Source: Prinsepia uniflora (taxonomy: Eukaryota; Streptophyta; Magnoliopsida; Rosales; Rosaceae). From it: 64,000 bases of DNA. The stretch is from assembly GCA_032719365.1 (NCBI GenBank), contig CM064872.1:52566891-52630890 (forward strand), written 5' to 3'. This document shows, one piece after another, positions 21,257-34,358 of the stretch (position 1 is the first letter of the stretch; the number at the start of each line of letters is the position of its first letter). The notes below the pieces were generated by a model. The model did no database searches. It was given only the letters and a program-made list of their open reading frames with translations, and had not been told where the DNA came from. The translations under genes and the position numbers were made by a program.

Positions 21257-21594
21257 TGTAACAACTTGAAAATTCAAAAGAGCTCATTTTGAGAAATTTA
21301 AAAAGGGAATTGATGATTTTTCCCTTATGGTCAAAAGTTGACTTTTATTTTTGGGTACTTTTTGGACTTTTGTAAGGATTTTACGTAGACCTCAGAGTCC
21401 GATAAGCGACACATCAAAATCAAAGATCGAATGAATTCGTTACGGACCTAAATTAACCAAGAGCATTTTGGTAATTTTGGTATTAGGGGCATTTTGGAAA
21501 TTTTACAAGAGGATGTATTCTTTTAGGGCGATAGGTGTCCTTATCTCTTCCCTCCCCATATGTCCTTGCACAACCTTGTGTGTGGCGGGGTGTA

Positions 21595-21746
<152 letters not shown>

Positions 21747-23325
21747 CATAGTTGTGCTTCAAAATAACCAAAATACCCAAACAACATTCCGCTGCAACCC
21801 CAACCCATGAGCCAAGAGAAATAGAAGGAAAATAGGGAAGAGAAGAGAGAAAATGAAAGAAATAGGGATTGGAATGACTATGAACACAAAGTCGAAACAT
21901 CCAGAGCAAATTTCCCGTGAACCTTGAAATTGGGTTATGTTTATTTGGACCTTGAATACTCAAATAGAGGTTGTAGACCTCTTCTTGAAACTAGCACGAG
22001 AAAGGTTGTTAAAAATTTGAAGGAAAACATATGGAGACGAGCCCAGGACAGAGTTCGAATTTGGACTATGGGCTTTTATTGAAAATCCAGGATTTCAAGG
22101 TACGGATTCCATAAATTGAACCCATATAAATTTTTTTTGTGTTAAATTTACAAGGAAGGTGGGTGAGGTCCAATCATAGGAAAAGTGGCTGGCAGGTAGG
22201 AGCGTGTGCCACACCATCTCGAGGTACATTCAATACGTTTTTTGATGTAATCGATGACACAAACACATTGACATAGGTTTCGAGTCAATCAGATATCATT
22301 TTGGGGTGGTTTTGGGTGTACGAAGCGTTATGTTTAGGTTTTTAATTTGTATTTGATCCTGAAAATTATGGGATTTAATTGTACGATTATTTTGGATGGT
22401 AGTGACCCTTGGTGGTGATTTACGACAGGCGGTACAATTCCAAGAATTGCGGAGGATTGCTCAGTTCGAGATTAAGTTGCAAGGATGGTATGTGAGTGGA
22501 CTTTGCTTTTATAAATTATTATGCATGCATAGTTACATGTTTTAATTTTTTTTATTACATGATTTATGTTGCAATGATTTGAATATTATTTTGAAATGAT
22601 TATTTGTTAATTTTTTGGATTTATTTACGGAATTCAAGACACGTATTTTACGGTATTTTGTGAAATTGGTGTTTTGGGCTCATGCTCGATCTTGAACGTG
22701 TTTTGACTCCGTTTTTAGTCAATAATATGTGTTAAATGAGTTTTATTGGTTTTTTGGACTATTATCCGCGGTCAACCATCCTCGGATATAGTCAGCACTT
22801 AGATATCTAGAGAACGTCTCTGTTTCCTGAGGCTATAGATTTGGAGCAGGGCTTCTTTTTCCTGAGACTAGTCACGTGATTGGGGCTCAGAAGTCCAGAT
22901 CTTAGCTCTATTTTCCTACGTCACTACTCAGACATCTAGAGCTCAGCTCTGTTTCCTCGAGTTTGCTTATCGGTAGTGTAGTATATTTATTAAGACTGGT
23001 ATTCGAGCAACGAGGATTTGTTGGTTTGATTTACTGACGTTATATTGGTTGTGTTTGATTATTGATTCTTGTGTCCAGATTTTTTCACATAGGTTTGATT
23101 TACTAATATTCAGGTCTAGTTGACTTATGTCTGGGATTGCAGGACAATGTGGGACATATGTTGTTTACTTGTATTTCGTGATTGTTGTGGTCCCACATAC
23201 GGAGACATGAACTGTAAACCAGTACGAGTATCTCTTGTCTGACAAGTGTTGATGGTATTTTTACTTGTCAGGTGGGAGTAAGACCCAACATAATTATCAA
23301 AGCGGTTTAGAAGTGTGTCCGGTCA

Positions 23326-23915
23326 ACTTGGTATTAGAGCAAGGTTAGTACTAAATTCTGTTTTCCAATCTCATGCCTTCGAGATACGAGACATGTGAAT
23401 AACCTAGCGATACGAGAGATACGTGAGGAGTACACTTGATCCCAAGATAGATCTGGGGATTGGACAACCCTACATTATTTGGGTCAAATATTGGATATTG
23501 GGCTCTATTATAGAAGGATTTATGTGGGTCCGGATAATGAGTGAGTTTGGACGCTTGGGTTACAAAATTTACGAGCAAGTTAGACCAGATAAGATGGGTG
23601 AGTGAGTTCCTCAGTTTGAGTATTTGAAGTGATGGAAGATCTCTATCAGATTTAGGACGCATAGCGATGTTTCAAATTAGTGGCTAAGCATGCCAGTGGT
23701 GGTATAGTTTACGAAATATTAGATTAACACTCGAAAGAAGTTGGAATTGGGAACTAGGGGTCAGGAGAAGCTGAAATGTTGAAATACCAGTTATCGTTTC
23801 CAATACTGAATGAGGGTTCAGGTAGAAGCCCGAGACACTATTACGGGCTCGTTAATTCCAGTTGTTGAGCAGACACGCTTGAATTTCGAGGAAGAATTTC
23901 TTAAGAGGGGTAGAT
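23326..23915 (+). other. Element D internal region
   Basis: 590 bp, non-coding. ATGCCTTCGAGATACGAGAC at 23373 looks like a gag-start relic (MPSRYET, then a stop). The rest keeps CGAGATACGAG-like phrases and ends in TTTCGAGGAAGAATTTC plus the purine tract, like the other elements. Confidence 0.75.
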
Positions 23916-25962
23916 TGTAACATCCCAAAATTTTGGAAAAGGTAATTTTGGGAAAATTTAAAAAGGGAATTGACAATTTTGCCCTTATAGTCAAACATTG
24001 ACTTTTATTTTCGAGTACTTTAGGGACTATTTGTAAGGACTGTTATGTAGGCCTCGGAGTCCTAAGTCTATAGACAAACAGCACTTCAAAATCAAAGATT
24101 GGATGAGTTTCTTACGGGTCTAAATTAACCAGGGGTATTTTGATAATTTTTTATTAGGGCCATTTTGGTAATTTTACAACAGCATATATTTTTGAGGTGG
24201 CAGGTGTCTTTATCTCTTCCTTCCCCCTTATCTCCTTGTACCGACCTTGTTTGTGGTTGTGTGTGTGTGTGTGTGTGTGTTTGTGTGTTTTTGTGTGTAT
24301 TGATGGTTGTGCTTTAAACTAACCAAAAAACCCATACGTCATTCCTATTGTGATCCCCAACCTGTGAGCCAAGAGAAACATATGGGAAATAGAGAAGAGA
24401 AGAAAGAAAAGGAAAGAAAGAGGAACAAGAAGGACAAACAACACAAACTCGAAAAACTCAGGAAAAAAAATTCTCACGAACCTTGAAATCGGGTTTCGTA
24501 GATTTGGACCTTGAATACTCAAACTAAGGTTGTAGACCTCTTCATGGAACTATCACGAGCAGGACCGTCGAAAATTCGAAGGAAATCTCATGAAGCCGAG
24601 CGCAGAATAGAGTTAAAATTTGGACTGTGGGCTTTGAATGAAAATCCAAGAATTCAAGGTAAGGAATTTACGAATTGAGCCCATATACATATTTCTAGGT
24701 TAAATTCGAGTAGGTTAGCTAGTTCACTTGTGGAAAACGGACAAAATTGGAAGGAAAAATGAAAATCGGTCACGAAATCGAGTAGGGACCTGAGTTGCAA
24801 ACCCGCTCAAGGAGGATGACGATTGAGCTGGTGATTGCATTTGTAGGCACGTAAGGCCCGATTACAGAAAAGGTGGGTAACGCGTGGAGGCACGTGCCAC
24901 ATCATCTAGATGTACAAATCAACACGTTTTTGGATGTAATCAATGTTACAAATACATTGGCACAAGTTTCGAGTTGATCAGACATCGTTTCGGGGTAGTT
25001 TTTGGTGTCCAAAGTGTTATGTCTAGACTTTTTAATTCGTATTTAATCCCAAAAATTAGGGGATTTAAATATAAATTTTTTTGGGATGTGAGTGACCCTT
25101 GGTGATTTTTGGCAAGTGGTACAATTTTCGGAATTACGAAGCAACCCTAGTTCAGGATTAAGCTACAAGAATCGTATGTGAGTATACTTTACTTTTATAA
25201 ATTATTATGCATGCATATTTAAATATTTTAATTATTTAATTGCATGTGTTATGTTGCAATGATTTGAATATGATTTTGAAATGATTATTTGTTAATTTTC
25301 TGAATTTATTGATGGATTTCTAGATACGGATATTTTACAGTATTTTTTGAAAATGGTGTTTTGGGCTCAGGCCCAGTCTTGAAAGTATTTTGACTCTGCT
25401 TTAAGTCAATAATATGAGTTAAATGGGTTTTCATTGAGACTGGTATTAAAGCAGAGAGAATTGGTTGGTTTGATTTACTACGGTTGTATTGGTTGTGTTT
25501 GATTATTGATACTTGTATCCAGACGTTTTCACATTGGTTTGATTTACTGATATCCATGTCCAAGTAATTTATGTCCGGGATTTTAAGGAAATGTGAGTCA
25601 CGGCCTGTTTACTTGTATGTCATGATTGTTGTGGTCCCATGATTTATGGTTTTTTTTTTTACTGTTTTTCAGATATGCATGCACGTTTTTAGAAACTGGA
25701 GGGTAAATGTTTATTTTTCTCAGGGTTATGTGTTTTTAAATATATATTTTTGTCCACTCACACTTTTTTATAGTTTTTATGACCATACAAGTCATTGCAC
25801 AAAGACCAGGACTGATCAAGAGGCAGAAATGTGAGCTGTAAACCAATACGAGTATCCCTTGTCTAACAAGGGTTGAGGGTAGTTTTGATATTTTGGATTA
25901 CTTGTCATATGGGAGCAGGACTATGCATTATTATTGAAGAAATTTAGGAACGGGTCCTATCA

Positions 25963-26204
25963 AGCGAAACGTTATGGTGTCCATTATGGGGGGATACATC
26001 TCCTCGTAATTAATCACAGGGTATTAAGAAAAGTCTTGTGCCACAAGACGAGCTTTGTATCTGACAATCTCGTTCTTCTCATTACACTTCCTTACAAATA
26101 CCAATTTAAATCCTACTGATTTAACAAAGAAATGTGTGGGAACTACAGGTCCAAACACCTTTCTTTTTGTCAAGGAATCTAGTTTGACACGGATTGCTTC
26201 TTTC
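25963..26204 (-). pseudogene. Copia II: reverse transcriptase, N-terminal part
   Basis: The minus-strand frame reads KEAIRVKLDSLTK, VFGPVVPT, LVFVRKCNEKNEIVRYKARL and VAQDFS, the start of Copia reverse transcriptase, followed by PIMDTITFR up to the element D junction. The motif order matches plant Copia Pol. A complete Cassandra interrupts the same coding sequence at 26205, within a W-K-E-A-I codon run. Confidence 0.85.
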
Positions 26205-26874
26205 TGTAAGACTCGTGTCTTAGGAAGAACGGTGAACAATCCTACATCGCTATGGGGAGGGAAAGGTGAAGTTCCTTATATGTCCGGGCACGTATCTATC
26301 TAGTGCGAGGCCTTTAAGAGTTCACTAGCTTTGAGTTTGGTTGGAACTACAAAGTTAAGCGAGTTTAGGCTGGTGCAATCGTAAGATGGGTGACCTACTA
26401 GAATGTTGCATATGAGTTCTCAGAAACAAACCCGTGAGGGCTGAGCCCAAAGTGGACAATATCATGCTAAATGGGTCGGGTCGTGACAATTTGATATCAG
26501 AGCCCAACACCAGCCGGAATTAAGTGACCCAGTAAGGACGCTAGGCACTAAGAGGGGGGGGGGGGGGGGGGAGGGTGGATTGTAAGACCCGTGTCTTAGG
26601 AAGAACGGTGAACAATCCTACATCGCTCGGGGAGAGAAAGGTGAAGTGTCTTATATGTGTGGGCATGTATCTATCTAGTGCGAGGCCTTTCGGGAGCTCA
26701 CTAGCCTTGAGTTTGGTTGGTACTCCAAAGTTAAGCGAGTTTAGGCTGGTGCAATCCCAAGATGGGTGACTTACTGGGAAGTACTGGGAAGTTGCACGTG
26801 AGTTCCCAGAAACAAAACCGTTAGGGCTAGGCCCAAAGTGGACAATATCATGTTGGATGGGTCGGGTCATGACA
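26205..26874 (+). mobile_element. Cassandra TRIM, complete
   Basis: LTRs 26205-26488 and 26581-26874 (284 and 294 bp), each starting TGTAAGAC(T/C)CGTGTCTTAGG and ending GTGACA or ATGACA. The 92-bp interior has a primer site TTGATATCAGAGCCC and ends in a purine tract. An exact duplication CTTTC flanks the element (26200-26204, 26875-26879). Each LTR holds a 5S-like module (GTTAAGCGAG, then GATGGGTGAC). It has no coding capacity, as is normal for Cassandra. Orientation is opposite to its Copia host. Confidence 0.95.
26554..26571 (+). repeat. Run of 18 G in the Cassandra purine tract
   Basis: An uninterrupted G-run replaces the usual AAGAGGGGTGGAT tract just before the 3' LTR. The other two Cassandra copies have four or fewer G in a row there. 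Confidence 0.9.
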
Positions 26875-27422
26875 CTTTCCATTTTGGTTAGTCTTATCTA
26901 TGTTAGCATTCATCAATGGAGCGAGGTTCAATATCATCACTAATTTTTATTTTGGGAGCTACCGCAAATACAATTTATCATTGATGATAATATCATTCTA
27001 ATTCTGTATCTTACTTAAGCATGCAAAATTTACCGAGATCTTTCTATTCTCCGGAGTGGGTTCAGATGTTGGAGTGTCCCCCAACGTCGTCTCTTCTAGA
27101 ACAGACTCATAATCCGAAATTGACTCATGAGAAGGATTAGATAATATTGCAATATCTAAGGGTTCATTGTTCCAAGTTTATCCTCTTCTAGGATGAGAAT
27201 CCTTCAAACCTATTGGTCTACTTAGCTTCTAGGTAGGGACATATGACTAGTTAGCCTCCATGGGCGTGCCTCGTCCGTCTGGGACAACTCGTCGATCTGG
27301 GACAACGCATCCTACACGGATGTCTATCCTTGTAGGCACATTTGTAGCAGATATATGTGATCTCGTCACTTTGGCTAGATCAGAGAAAGCTTCTCGCATA
27401 TTATTAGCTACACTATGTAGAT
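26875..27422 (-). pseudogene. Copia II: linker between integrase and reverse transcriptase
   Basis: Poorly conserved region of Pol on the minus strand between the integrase frame and the reverse transcriptase start. It is broken by stops. Its assignment rests on position between two clear domains and on rejoining at the Cassandra duplication. Confidence 0.6.
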
Positions 27423-28436
27423 CTAGAATTCATCGCACTTTGTTCTCATGTCGTTCTTTAGGAATGTCGATGTTTTTATCTCTCCTAATGGTAGGAAGAT
27501 TGCCTCATTGAAATGATTATCCACAAATCTAACGGTAAAGAGATGGCATGTTAAGGGCTCTAAATAGCATATATTGGAGGGGGATTCATAACAAGCATAT
27601 ATGCCCCTCCAGCATTGAGGTACCATTTTTGCACGTTGTGGAAGTGCAATTGGCACGTAAAATGTACACCTGAAAACGTGTAAGTAAGAAACGTCATGTT
27701 CGTACCCAGTTACCAGCTGTAATGTAGAATATGGTTGAGTGGTAGTGGGCCTCAACTGGACCAACATAGCTGCATGCAAAATTGCATAGCCCCTCACAAA
27801 AATAGGGAGTTTGGTGCGCATAACTAAGGTCTGTGCAATCATTTGCAATCCTTTAATGAATGTTTCTACAAGACCATTTTGGGTGTGAATGTGTGTTACC
27901 AGATGCTCAACATCAATCCCAAGGAACATGTAATAATCATCAAAAGATTTTGATGTAAACTCGCTAGCATTATCAAGTCTTATGAACTATGTAGGATAAT
28001 ACATGTGGTGGGCTCTCAATTTAATGATTTTGGCGAGGAGTTTAGAAAATGCAGCATTGCGTGTAAATAATGGTATCACATGTAACCACCTTGTCAATGC
28101 ATCAACCAAAACCATGAAATATTTAAATGGTTTGCATGATTGTTGGAAAGGTTCAAAAATATCCCTTTTTATTCTGTACAAGAAGGTGACATATTTTTTA
28201 CTCATCTTTACATGTGATGGTTTAGTGTTCAATTTTTCCATTAAGCAAGCTTGGCATAGTGTTTCCCTAAACACAAGGTCCTTATTAGTAATGGGATGCC
28301 TTGTGATGTATTGAGGATAGAACACATCAAACCTTGACCTTGGTATCCAATTGGTCATGCCATAATAAGCAGTTGCTTTGGTTAGGTAGCTTTTGACTAG
28401 CCATGTGATTTGTCTCAATTGTTTTAATAATGGCAC
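27423..28436 (-). pseudogene. Copia II: integrase (frame-broken, catalytic residues visible)
   Basis: Two minus-strand frames, 28436-27987 and 27929-27423, form the Copia integrase core. In order: LCQACLMEKL (zinc-finger CxxC), KRDIFEPFQQ (first D), YFMVLVDALTRW, then after a stop near 27990 FIRLDNASEF (second D), and NGLVETFIKGLQ (E). So the D, D and E positions survive although stops separate them. GYEHDVSYLHVFRC and LPQRAKM of the C-terminal part follow. Confidence 0.85.
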
Positions 28437-28583
28437 TCCTGAGGCATTTCAATTCCTCCTATACGCTTCTGGCCATATAGGTTGGAGGTTATGCAAAGAT
28501 ATTCCACATTCTTTCTATTTTGGTTTCGACGTGATAACCATTAGCTCGAATATCCTTAAAACTCAACAACGTCCTTCGGAACG

Positions 28584-28793
28584 TCAGGAGTATAAGGCTT
28601 TATCAATGGTAAATGCAGCACTATTGGAAAACATAAAGTGGGCTCTGCTGGAGCCTTCAACCAAATTCGATTGGCCAGATATAGTTGTTGTATGAGTGTG
28701 GTTAGGTATTAAGTTTGTAAAAACTATCTTGTTTCGGAGGATAGTGTATGTGGTAGCACTGTCAACCAGACAACAAATTTCACGACTAGACAT
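28584..28793 (-). pseudogene. Copia II: aspartic protease remnant
   Basis: Minus-strand frame with REICCLVDSATTYTILRNK followed by NLVEG and a FTIDKALYS end. In Copia polyproteins the protease active site is D(S/T)(A/G) in this context; here it reads DSA. Downstream sequence to 28437 should be the pre-integrase linker. Confidence 0.75.
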
Positions 28794-29369
28794 GCCTAAC
28801 CATAAATTTAACTAAAATTTAAAGATCACATTTATAAAAGAAATAAATTAATTAAAATGAATTATATTTGAGTAAAAAAAACAAAACAAGTTCAAGGTAA
28901 ATAGAAATCACCAAACATTATCCAGAATGAAATAAAAAAAATATCCATAAAAAAAGGGGCTTAAGCGCCGATCATATCCATGTTTTTTGAGGTCTCAATC
29001 CTTATGATGGACAACGGAAAATTGGAAATCAGCAATGGTAAGGGTGGTATTGGCAGGAACTAGTCTTTCAGAAAAATTGGTTTCTCAAGTTCTACGCCCA
29101 ACATGATACTTTTCAATAATTTGAGCTGATGCACAACAAGTGCGAGACTGGTGATCTCACCCTCCATATTTATAGCATAGATTTTACTGGTTCTGATTTT
29201 AGTGGCGATGAGTAGAACCAGGGTTCCTCTCATTTCGAGCTCTCAAAGCTGAAGGAATGTTGTTCCTGCCACGTGGACCTCAACTACGATTACCTTGGTC
29301 ACGTGGGCCATGTTACCTTGATTTCGGCCATAGGGGTGTCCATCGCATCTAGGATGGTTAGGACATACG
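28794..29369 (-). pseudogene. Copia II: gag remnant, cut by element E
   Basis: Minus-strand DNA upstream of the protease. Near 29230-29350 it has an Arg/Gly-type nucleic-acid-binding stretch (broken frame) as found at the end of Copia gag. About 28800-28960 is A-rich with no motif. The 5' part of gag and the 5' LTR are cut off by element E at 29370. Confidence 0.5.
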
Positions 29370-29395
29370 TGTGATGGCCCGAAAATTCAAGAAAT

Positions 29396-29438
29396 GTAAA
29401 TTCAGAAGTTCGAATGTAAATTCAGAAGTTCGAATGTA
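29396..29438 (+). repeat. 20-bp tandem duplication in the E 5' LTR
   Basis: GTAAATTCAGAAGTTCGAAT stands twice in a row. The 3' LTR has one copy, so the duplication came after insertion. Confidence 0.9.
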
Positions 29439-30987
29439 AAATGATGTTTTTGCCCTTGTATATATTGTGGTCAAAAGTTGACTTTTCGTTTGGAATACGT
29501 TTTCCACATTTTTCAAGGACCATTATGTAGGTCTCGAAACACTGAGCTCGTAGACATTCTGCACATCAAAATCGGAGTTTGGATCTGTTAGTTACGGGTC
29601 TAAAAAGCTTAAGGGCATTTTGGTAATTTTGTGACTAGGGGTATTTTCGTCCTTTTAGATGCTGAAGGGTGAGTCAACATTTTTGTTGTGGTGCTCAATT
29701 GGGATGGTGACAAGTGTCACCTCCTGTTTGAATTAGTGGTATTGTGGTGGTGGTCGTGTATGCGTGTGCGCTGGGTATATTTGAAAAGAAAAACTAGGCA
29801 TTCGACAAACTCAAAAATCAGAACCCAGGAAGGGCATCAAACCTTGATCTTCACTGGAGAATGAAGAGTGGAACATAGGAAAAGAATAGAATGGAAAATT
29901 TGAAGAGAAAAGGAAAAGAAAGAGATTGAAAGCAGAGAAGAAAACCCGAAAATTACCCAAACCCGAAATAGACCCATGTGACTCGTGAAGACTAAATCCA
30001 CTTCTAGACCTGGACTCTCAAAATTGGACTTTCCAACACTCTTATAATATTCATACAATCTGATTGAGTTGGAAATTGAAGGTTTTAGATGAAGGTGGTG
30101 TTCAGATTGGAAGCTTGAACATTGGTCGAAAATTAAAGAACTTGGGTCGTGGATTTAAGGTGAGATTATGGTGTTTTGAGTTCATAGAACTTTTTCTGGA
30201 AGTTAATAAAGTCTATTGGATGAAAGAATGGATGAAAGTGGTGCATAATTGGACGACTTTGGACCGGGTCAAGTTCGCAAGTCGAACAACCCATTTTGCA
30301 GGGAAACGGGAGAGGGAGGCAATGAACAGTGCAATGCGTGTGGGGGCACGTGGGCACTATTTTTGAGGTATGTCAACATTACTTTTAATATAATCGATGT
30401 AACAAACATTTTGGCACAGGTTTCTAGTCGATCGGACACCGTCTCGACATAGTTTTGCGTGTCCAAAGTGGTGTGTCTACGTTTTTAGTATGTATTTTAT
30501 CCCTGAAAATTAAGGGATTGTAATGTGAGGTTACTTAGGATGTTAGTGATCTTTAATGGTGGCTTTTGACAGGGACTGGTGGTTCCTGGAATTACAGAAA
30601 AGGGTGCAGCTCGAAATCGAGCAGCTTGGACGGTGTGTGATTGGACATTTGTTTTATAAATTGGTATGCATGCATAGTAAATGTTTTCCATGATTTATTG
30701 CACGATTTAAGTTGTAATGATTTGGATGATTATTTGATATGATTATTTGGTGATTTTATGGATTTAATAATCATTTTGTGGACACGATTTACGAGAATGG
30801 TGAAAATGATGTTTTGGGCGTAGGCCCGGGTTTGAAAGTGGTGTTTGACTTGGATTATGAGTCAAGAATGATTATATGGATTTACTTAATGATTTTTGAA
30901 TGTGATTTTACGGATTTGGTGAAATGATGTTTTGGGCTTGAGACCTTGTTGGTTTTGAAACTAATGTTTTGAGTTTATGTTTAGTAG

Positions 30988-31205
30988 CCCAGATGCATAA
31001 TGCCTGGGAAAACCCAGATTTGTAATTCCTGGGAAAACTCAGATGTGTAATTTCCGAGAGCGCTCTGATGCGTAATTCCCGAAACGACCTGGTTGTGTAA
31101 TTCTCGGAAAGCTAGGACGTGTAATTTCAGGGAAGACCCGGATGTGTAATTCCTAAAAAGACCTCGGATGTGTAATTCCCAAAGTGTCCTCAGATGCGTA
31201 AAGCC
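30988..31205 (+). repeat. 27-bp minisatellite in the E 5' LTR
   Basis: About eight diverged units of CCCAGATGTGTAATTCC(T/C)GGGAAAA type. CCGGG/CCCGG-like ends pair within or between units. It takes the place that the GAGTTTAAAGACTCG array holds in A and F. Confidence 0.85.
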
Positions 31206-31698
31206 TAAGATTTGAGTATTGATTGTGATGATGTTAATGTTGTGATTGATGTCAATGCACTTGTGAGTAGTGTTGTATGATTATTGTGGTTGATAATTGA
31301 GCACTGGTGATTAGTACTATTGTTGATGGTCATTGTGACTGGTTTGATGTTGATGGTTATGTCCAGATGGTTTTCATGTAATTTGGCTTTAGAGCCGGTT
31401 GTTCATGTGTTTTACGTTATGCATGCATGTTTTATAACTAGAGGGTAAAAGAGTTCGTTTTGAAATGTATTTTCAAACAATGTTATTTTTTTCCACTCAC
31501 GCCTTTTATGTTTTTATGACCATCCAGGTTGTGGCACGTAGATCGGGAATGATCGCGAGGTAGAGGCATGAGCAAGAATCAATACAATCATCCTTTTTTT
31601 GATAGGTGCTGAGGGTGTTTTCGGAACGTCAGTTGACTTGTCAGACGGGAGCAGGACCGAGCATGGTTATCAAAGTCCTTTTGGGATGGGTCCTGTCA

Positions 31699-32347
31699 AG
31701 TTGGTACTAGAGCAGTGTTGTACTGATTGTGTTTTCCATCCCATGCCTCCAAAATGAAAGCCCCATGCACGGCCCAATAATGAGATGAGTATATGATGGT
31801 ATATAAGATCCTAGAATAGATGTCTGGATGGAATTTACCCTTGACTTGGGGGTCGTACATTGAGAATTGTGTTCCAATAGAGGAAGACTTATGTAGGTCT
31901 GGAGAGTGATTGAGCCCAAAGGCTAGAAATGTAGCTTGGGTGGGCACGATGGACTCGATTAAGATAGTTTAGTGAAATCCTCGATTAGAGCAAGTATTTG
32001 AGATTTTAATGTGTGATGGGAGATCCACGATAGGATGTGGTTCACCCGGCGGTGTTTGCTAAGCTACCAGGCATGTCGATAATGGCATGGATTATGGATG
32101 TTGGATATGAACTCGAGAGGAGTTAAGATATTAAAATTGGACTCTGATGGAATCAGGATGTTGGTTAGGACTCGAGATGAGTCATCGTGTTGTATCACGG
32201 CTCGAGAAGAGCTGGGAAGTAGAAAAGACAATTATGGTTTCGCATGGCAAATGAGGGAACTAGAGGTACCGATGCGAACTTAGTCTCCTTGGTTGTTGGA
32301 GGGATATGTTCGAATTTTCGGGACGAAATTCCCTAAATTTGGTAGAT
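31699..32347 (+). other. Element E internal region
   Basis: 649 bp, non-coding. ATGCCTCCAAAATGAAAG at 31743 is a likely gag-start relic (MPPK then a stop). GACTCGAGA(T/G)GAGTCA-type phrases near 32110-32210 resemble the GGACTC...GAGTC units of element A (7125-7230). Confidence 0.7.
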
Positions 32348-32936
32348 TGTGACGACCGGGAATTCAAGAAATGTAAATTCGGAAGTTTGAATGTAAATGA
32401 CGTTTTTGCCCTTATATATTGTGGTCAAAAGTTAACTTTTCGTTTGGAATACGTTTCCCATATTTTTAAATGACCATTATGTAGGTCTCGAAACACTGAG
32501 TTCGTAGAGAGTCGGCATATCAAAATCGGAGTTTGGATCCATCAGTTACGGGTCTAAAAAGCCTAAGGGAATTTTGGTAATTTTGTGACTAGGGGAATTT
32601 TCGTCATTTTAGACATTGAAGGGTGAGTCAGAATTTTTGTTGTGGTGATCAATTGGGATGGTGACAAATGTCACCATCCTGTTTGAATTAGTGGCATTGT
32701 GGTGGTGGTCGTGTATGTGTGTGCTCTGGGTATGTTTGAAAAGAAAAACTGGGCATTTGACAAACTCAAAAATCAAAACTTAGGAAGGCCATCAAACCTT
32801 GATCTTCACTGGAGAATGAAGGGAGCAAAATAAGAAGAGGATAGAATGGAATAGTAAAAAGGAAAAGGAAAAGAAAGAGATTGAAAGTAGAGAAGAAAAC
32901 CCAGAAAATATCCAAACCGGAAATAGACCCATGTAA

Positions 32937-34358
32937 CAAAATAAACATGTATTTGAAAATCGTTTTTCAAAATATACTTTTCACCCTCCGTTTCACAAAG
33001 AATGCATGCATACCAATTTAAAACCTAGTAATTTCCAATTCAACAATACATAAGGAAAGCAAGTACTTTCAGGGTAAAACCAACACAGGTTGAAACAAAC
33101 AACTGAACACAATCTATGAGTCAAAAACCTCGGGACCCATTCTCATATTCGTCATCCGCCCTTGTCCGTCAAATCACCTGTCTCTATCAGTGAAATCACT
33201 CATCTCTATCTGGAAAATCACCCATCCTTATCCGTTAATATCCAACATCGGTCTTATACCGTCAAATCATCCATTGTTATCACTGTCACGATTTTTATAT
33301 CACCATGGGTGCGACTCGGATTTACACAACCGATTTACACCTGGCTCTGGAGTCTGCGACTCGATGTCTAGGTGCGGCACTAGGGTCGGAGTCCCTGACT
33401 CAACATCTCAATGCAATAACCCGACACTCCTGTAGGTAGTGCCAACGTGACCTCTCTGGGGAAACACATCCCTACCGGAGTCACAACCATCATCTCACAG
33501 GGTCCTTTCCGGGGAAACACATTCCTACTAGAGGCCCTCTCCGGGAAAACACATTCCTGCCGGAGTCATATCTATTATCTCATAGGGTCATCTCCGAGGA
33601 AACACATTCTTGTTGGAGTAATATCGATCATCTCATAGGGTCCTCTCCGGCGAAACACATACCTGTTAGAGTCATATCCATTATCTCGGAGAATGGTCTA
33701 AAAACCGTGGAAACACATTTTCAAACTGTCGATTCCCAAATCCAAAAATAGTTATTTTGTATTAGGTCTCAGCCCAAAACCAGTTTCCACAAACCACATA
33801 AAAACCGTGTCCAGATTCACATTAAACGATGTCTAAAGCCCTAACAGGGCCCTTGGCCAAAAACATGGTTTTCCAATGGACTCACTCCCGGAATCCATTG
33901 TCTTTCTATCTTTCAAATGGATTCAGATAGTTGAAACTTGAAACTATCACCATTGGATTCAGATCGTTGAAACCTTTCGAACATGTTTGGTTTCATCTCG
34001 AAATTTGAACCCACACTCCCTCACGCGCCAGTCAACGGTGGTCAACCCTGATGTTAGCAAAGTCAACACTAACATCATCAAAGTCAACGCTGACTTCATC
34101 ATGGTAAAAGCTAACGTCATCAAGGTCAACGCTAACGTCATCTTCTAACGTCATCCTGACAGGTCTGACACCTATCAAGTATGACAACCAACCACGTGTC
34201 ACTCTCTGATTGGTTCATGTGTTTGACAATGTTAGGTCTGATAGCTACCATGTGGCACCACCCCATTAGTCCACGTGTTTGACATGCTGACTAGACCTGA
34301 TAGCATGCCACATGGCATCACCTGATTGGCCACATGGATTGACAGCTCTGACAGATGA
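32937..34358 (-). mobile_element. Element G, 3' LTR (minus strand), distal part
   Basis: Inverted giant LTR. It begins (minus strand) at 40699, is interrupted by element F at GATGA (34354-34358), and continues here down to about 32937, where its last ~200 bp are missing. The break falls just before the expected GTCCACTCACA block; ATGCATGCAT (33003) is retained. TGACGTCA-like sites near 34070-34160 match those of LTR H. Confidence 0.8.
33150..33700 (-). repeat. Minisatellites in LTR G
   Basis: About five units of roughly 54 bp (CTCTCCGGGGAAACACATTCC plus GGAGTCATAT and a TATCTCATAGGGT tail, one unit shorter) at 33450-33690. Shorter units of about 27 bp (TCCGTCAAATCACC...) lie at 33160-33290. 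The same-family LTR H lacks this whole part. Confidence 0.8.

Larger units (their letters stand above)
29370..32936 (+). mobile_element. Non-autonomous giant-LTR element E, 3' truncated
   Basis: The 5' LTR is 29370-31698 (2,329 bp; starts TGTGATGGCCCGAAAATTC, ends GGGTCCTGTCA). Primer site TGGTACTAGAGC is at 31702-31713. The interior is 649 bp. The 3' LTR starts TGTGACGACCGGGAATTC at 32348 and stops after about 590 bp near 32936, where inverted element G begins. No target duplication can therefore be tested. Shared anchors include ATGCATGCAT (30666, 31418) and TCCACTCACG (about 31493), and a CATCCAGGTTG acceptor-like site (31523). The purine tract is weak (TTTGGTAGAT). Confidence 0.88.

Noticed and set aside
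33450..33690. CRISPR-like regular repeats
   Set aside because: Units are adjacent, diverged and without unique spacers of constant length; it is an LTR minisatellite in plant DNA.
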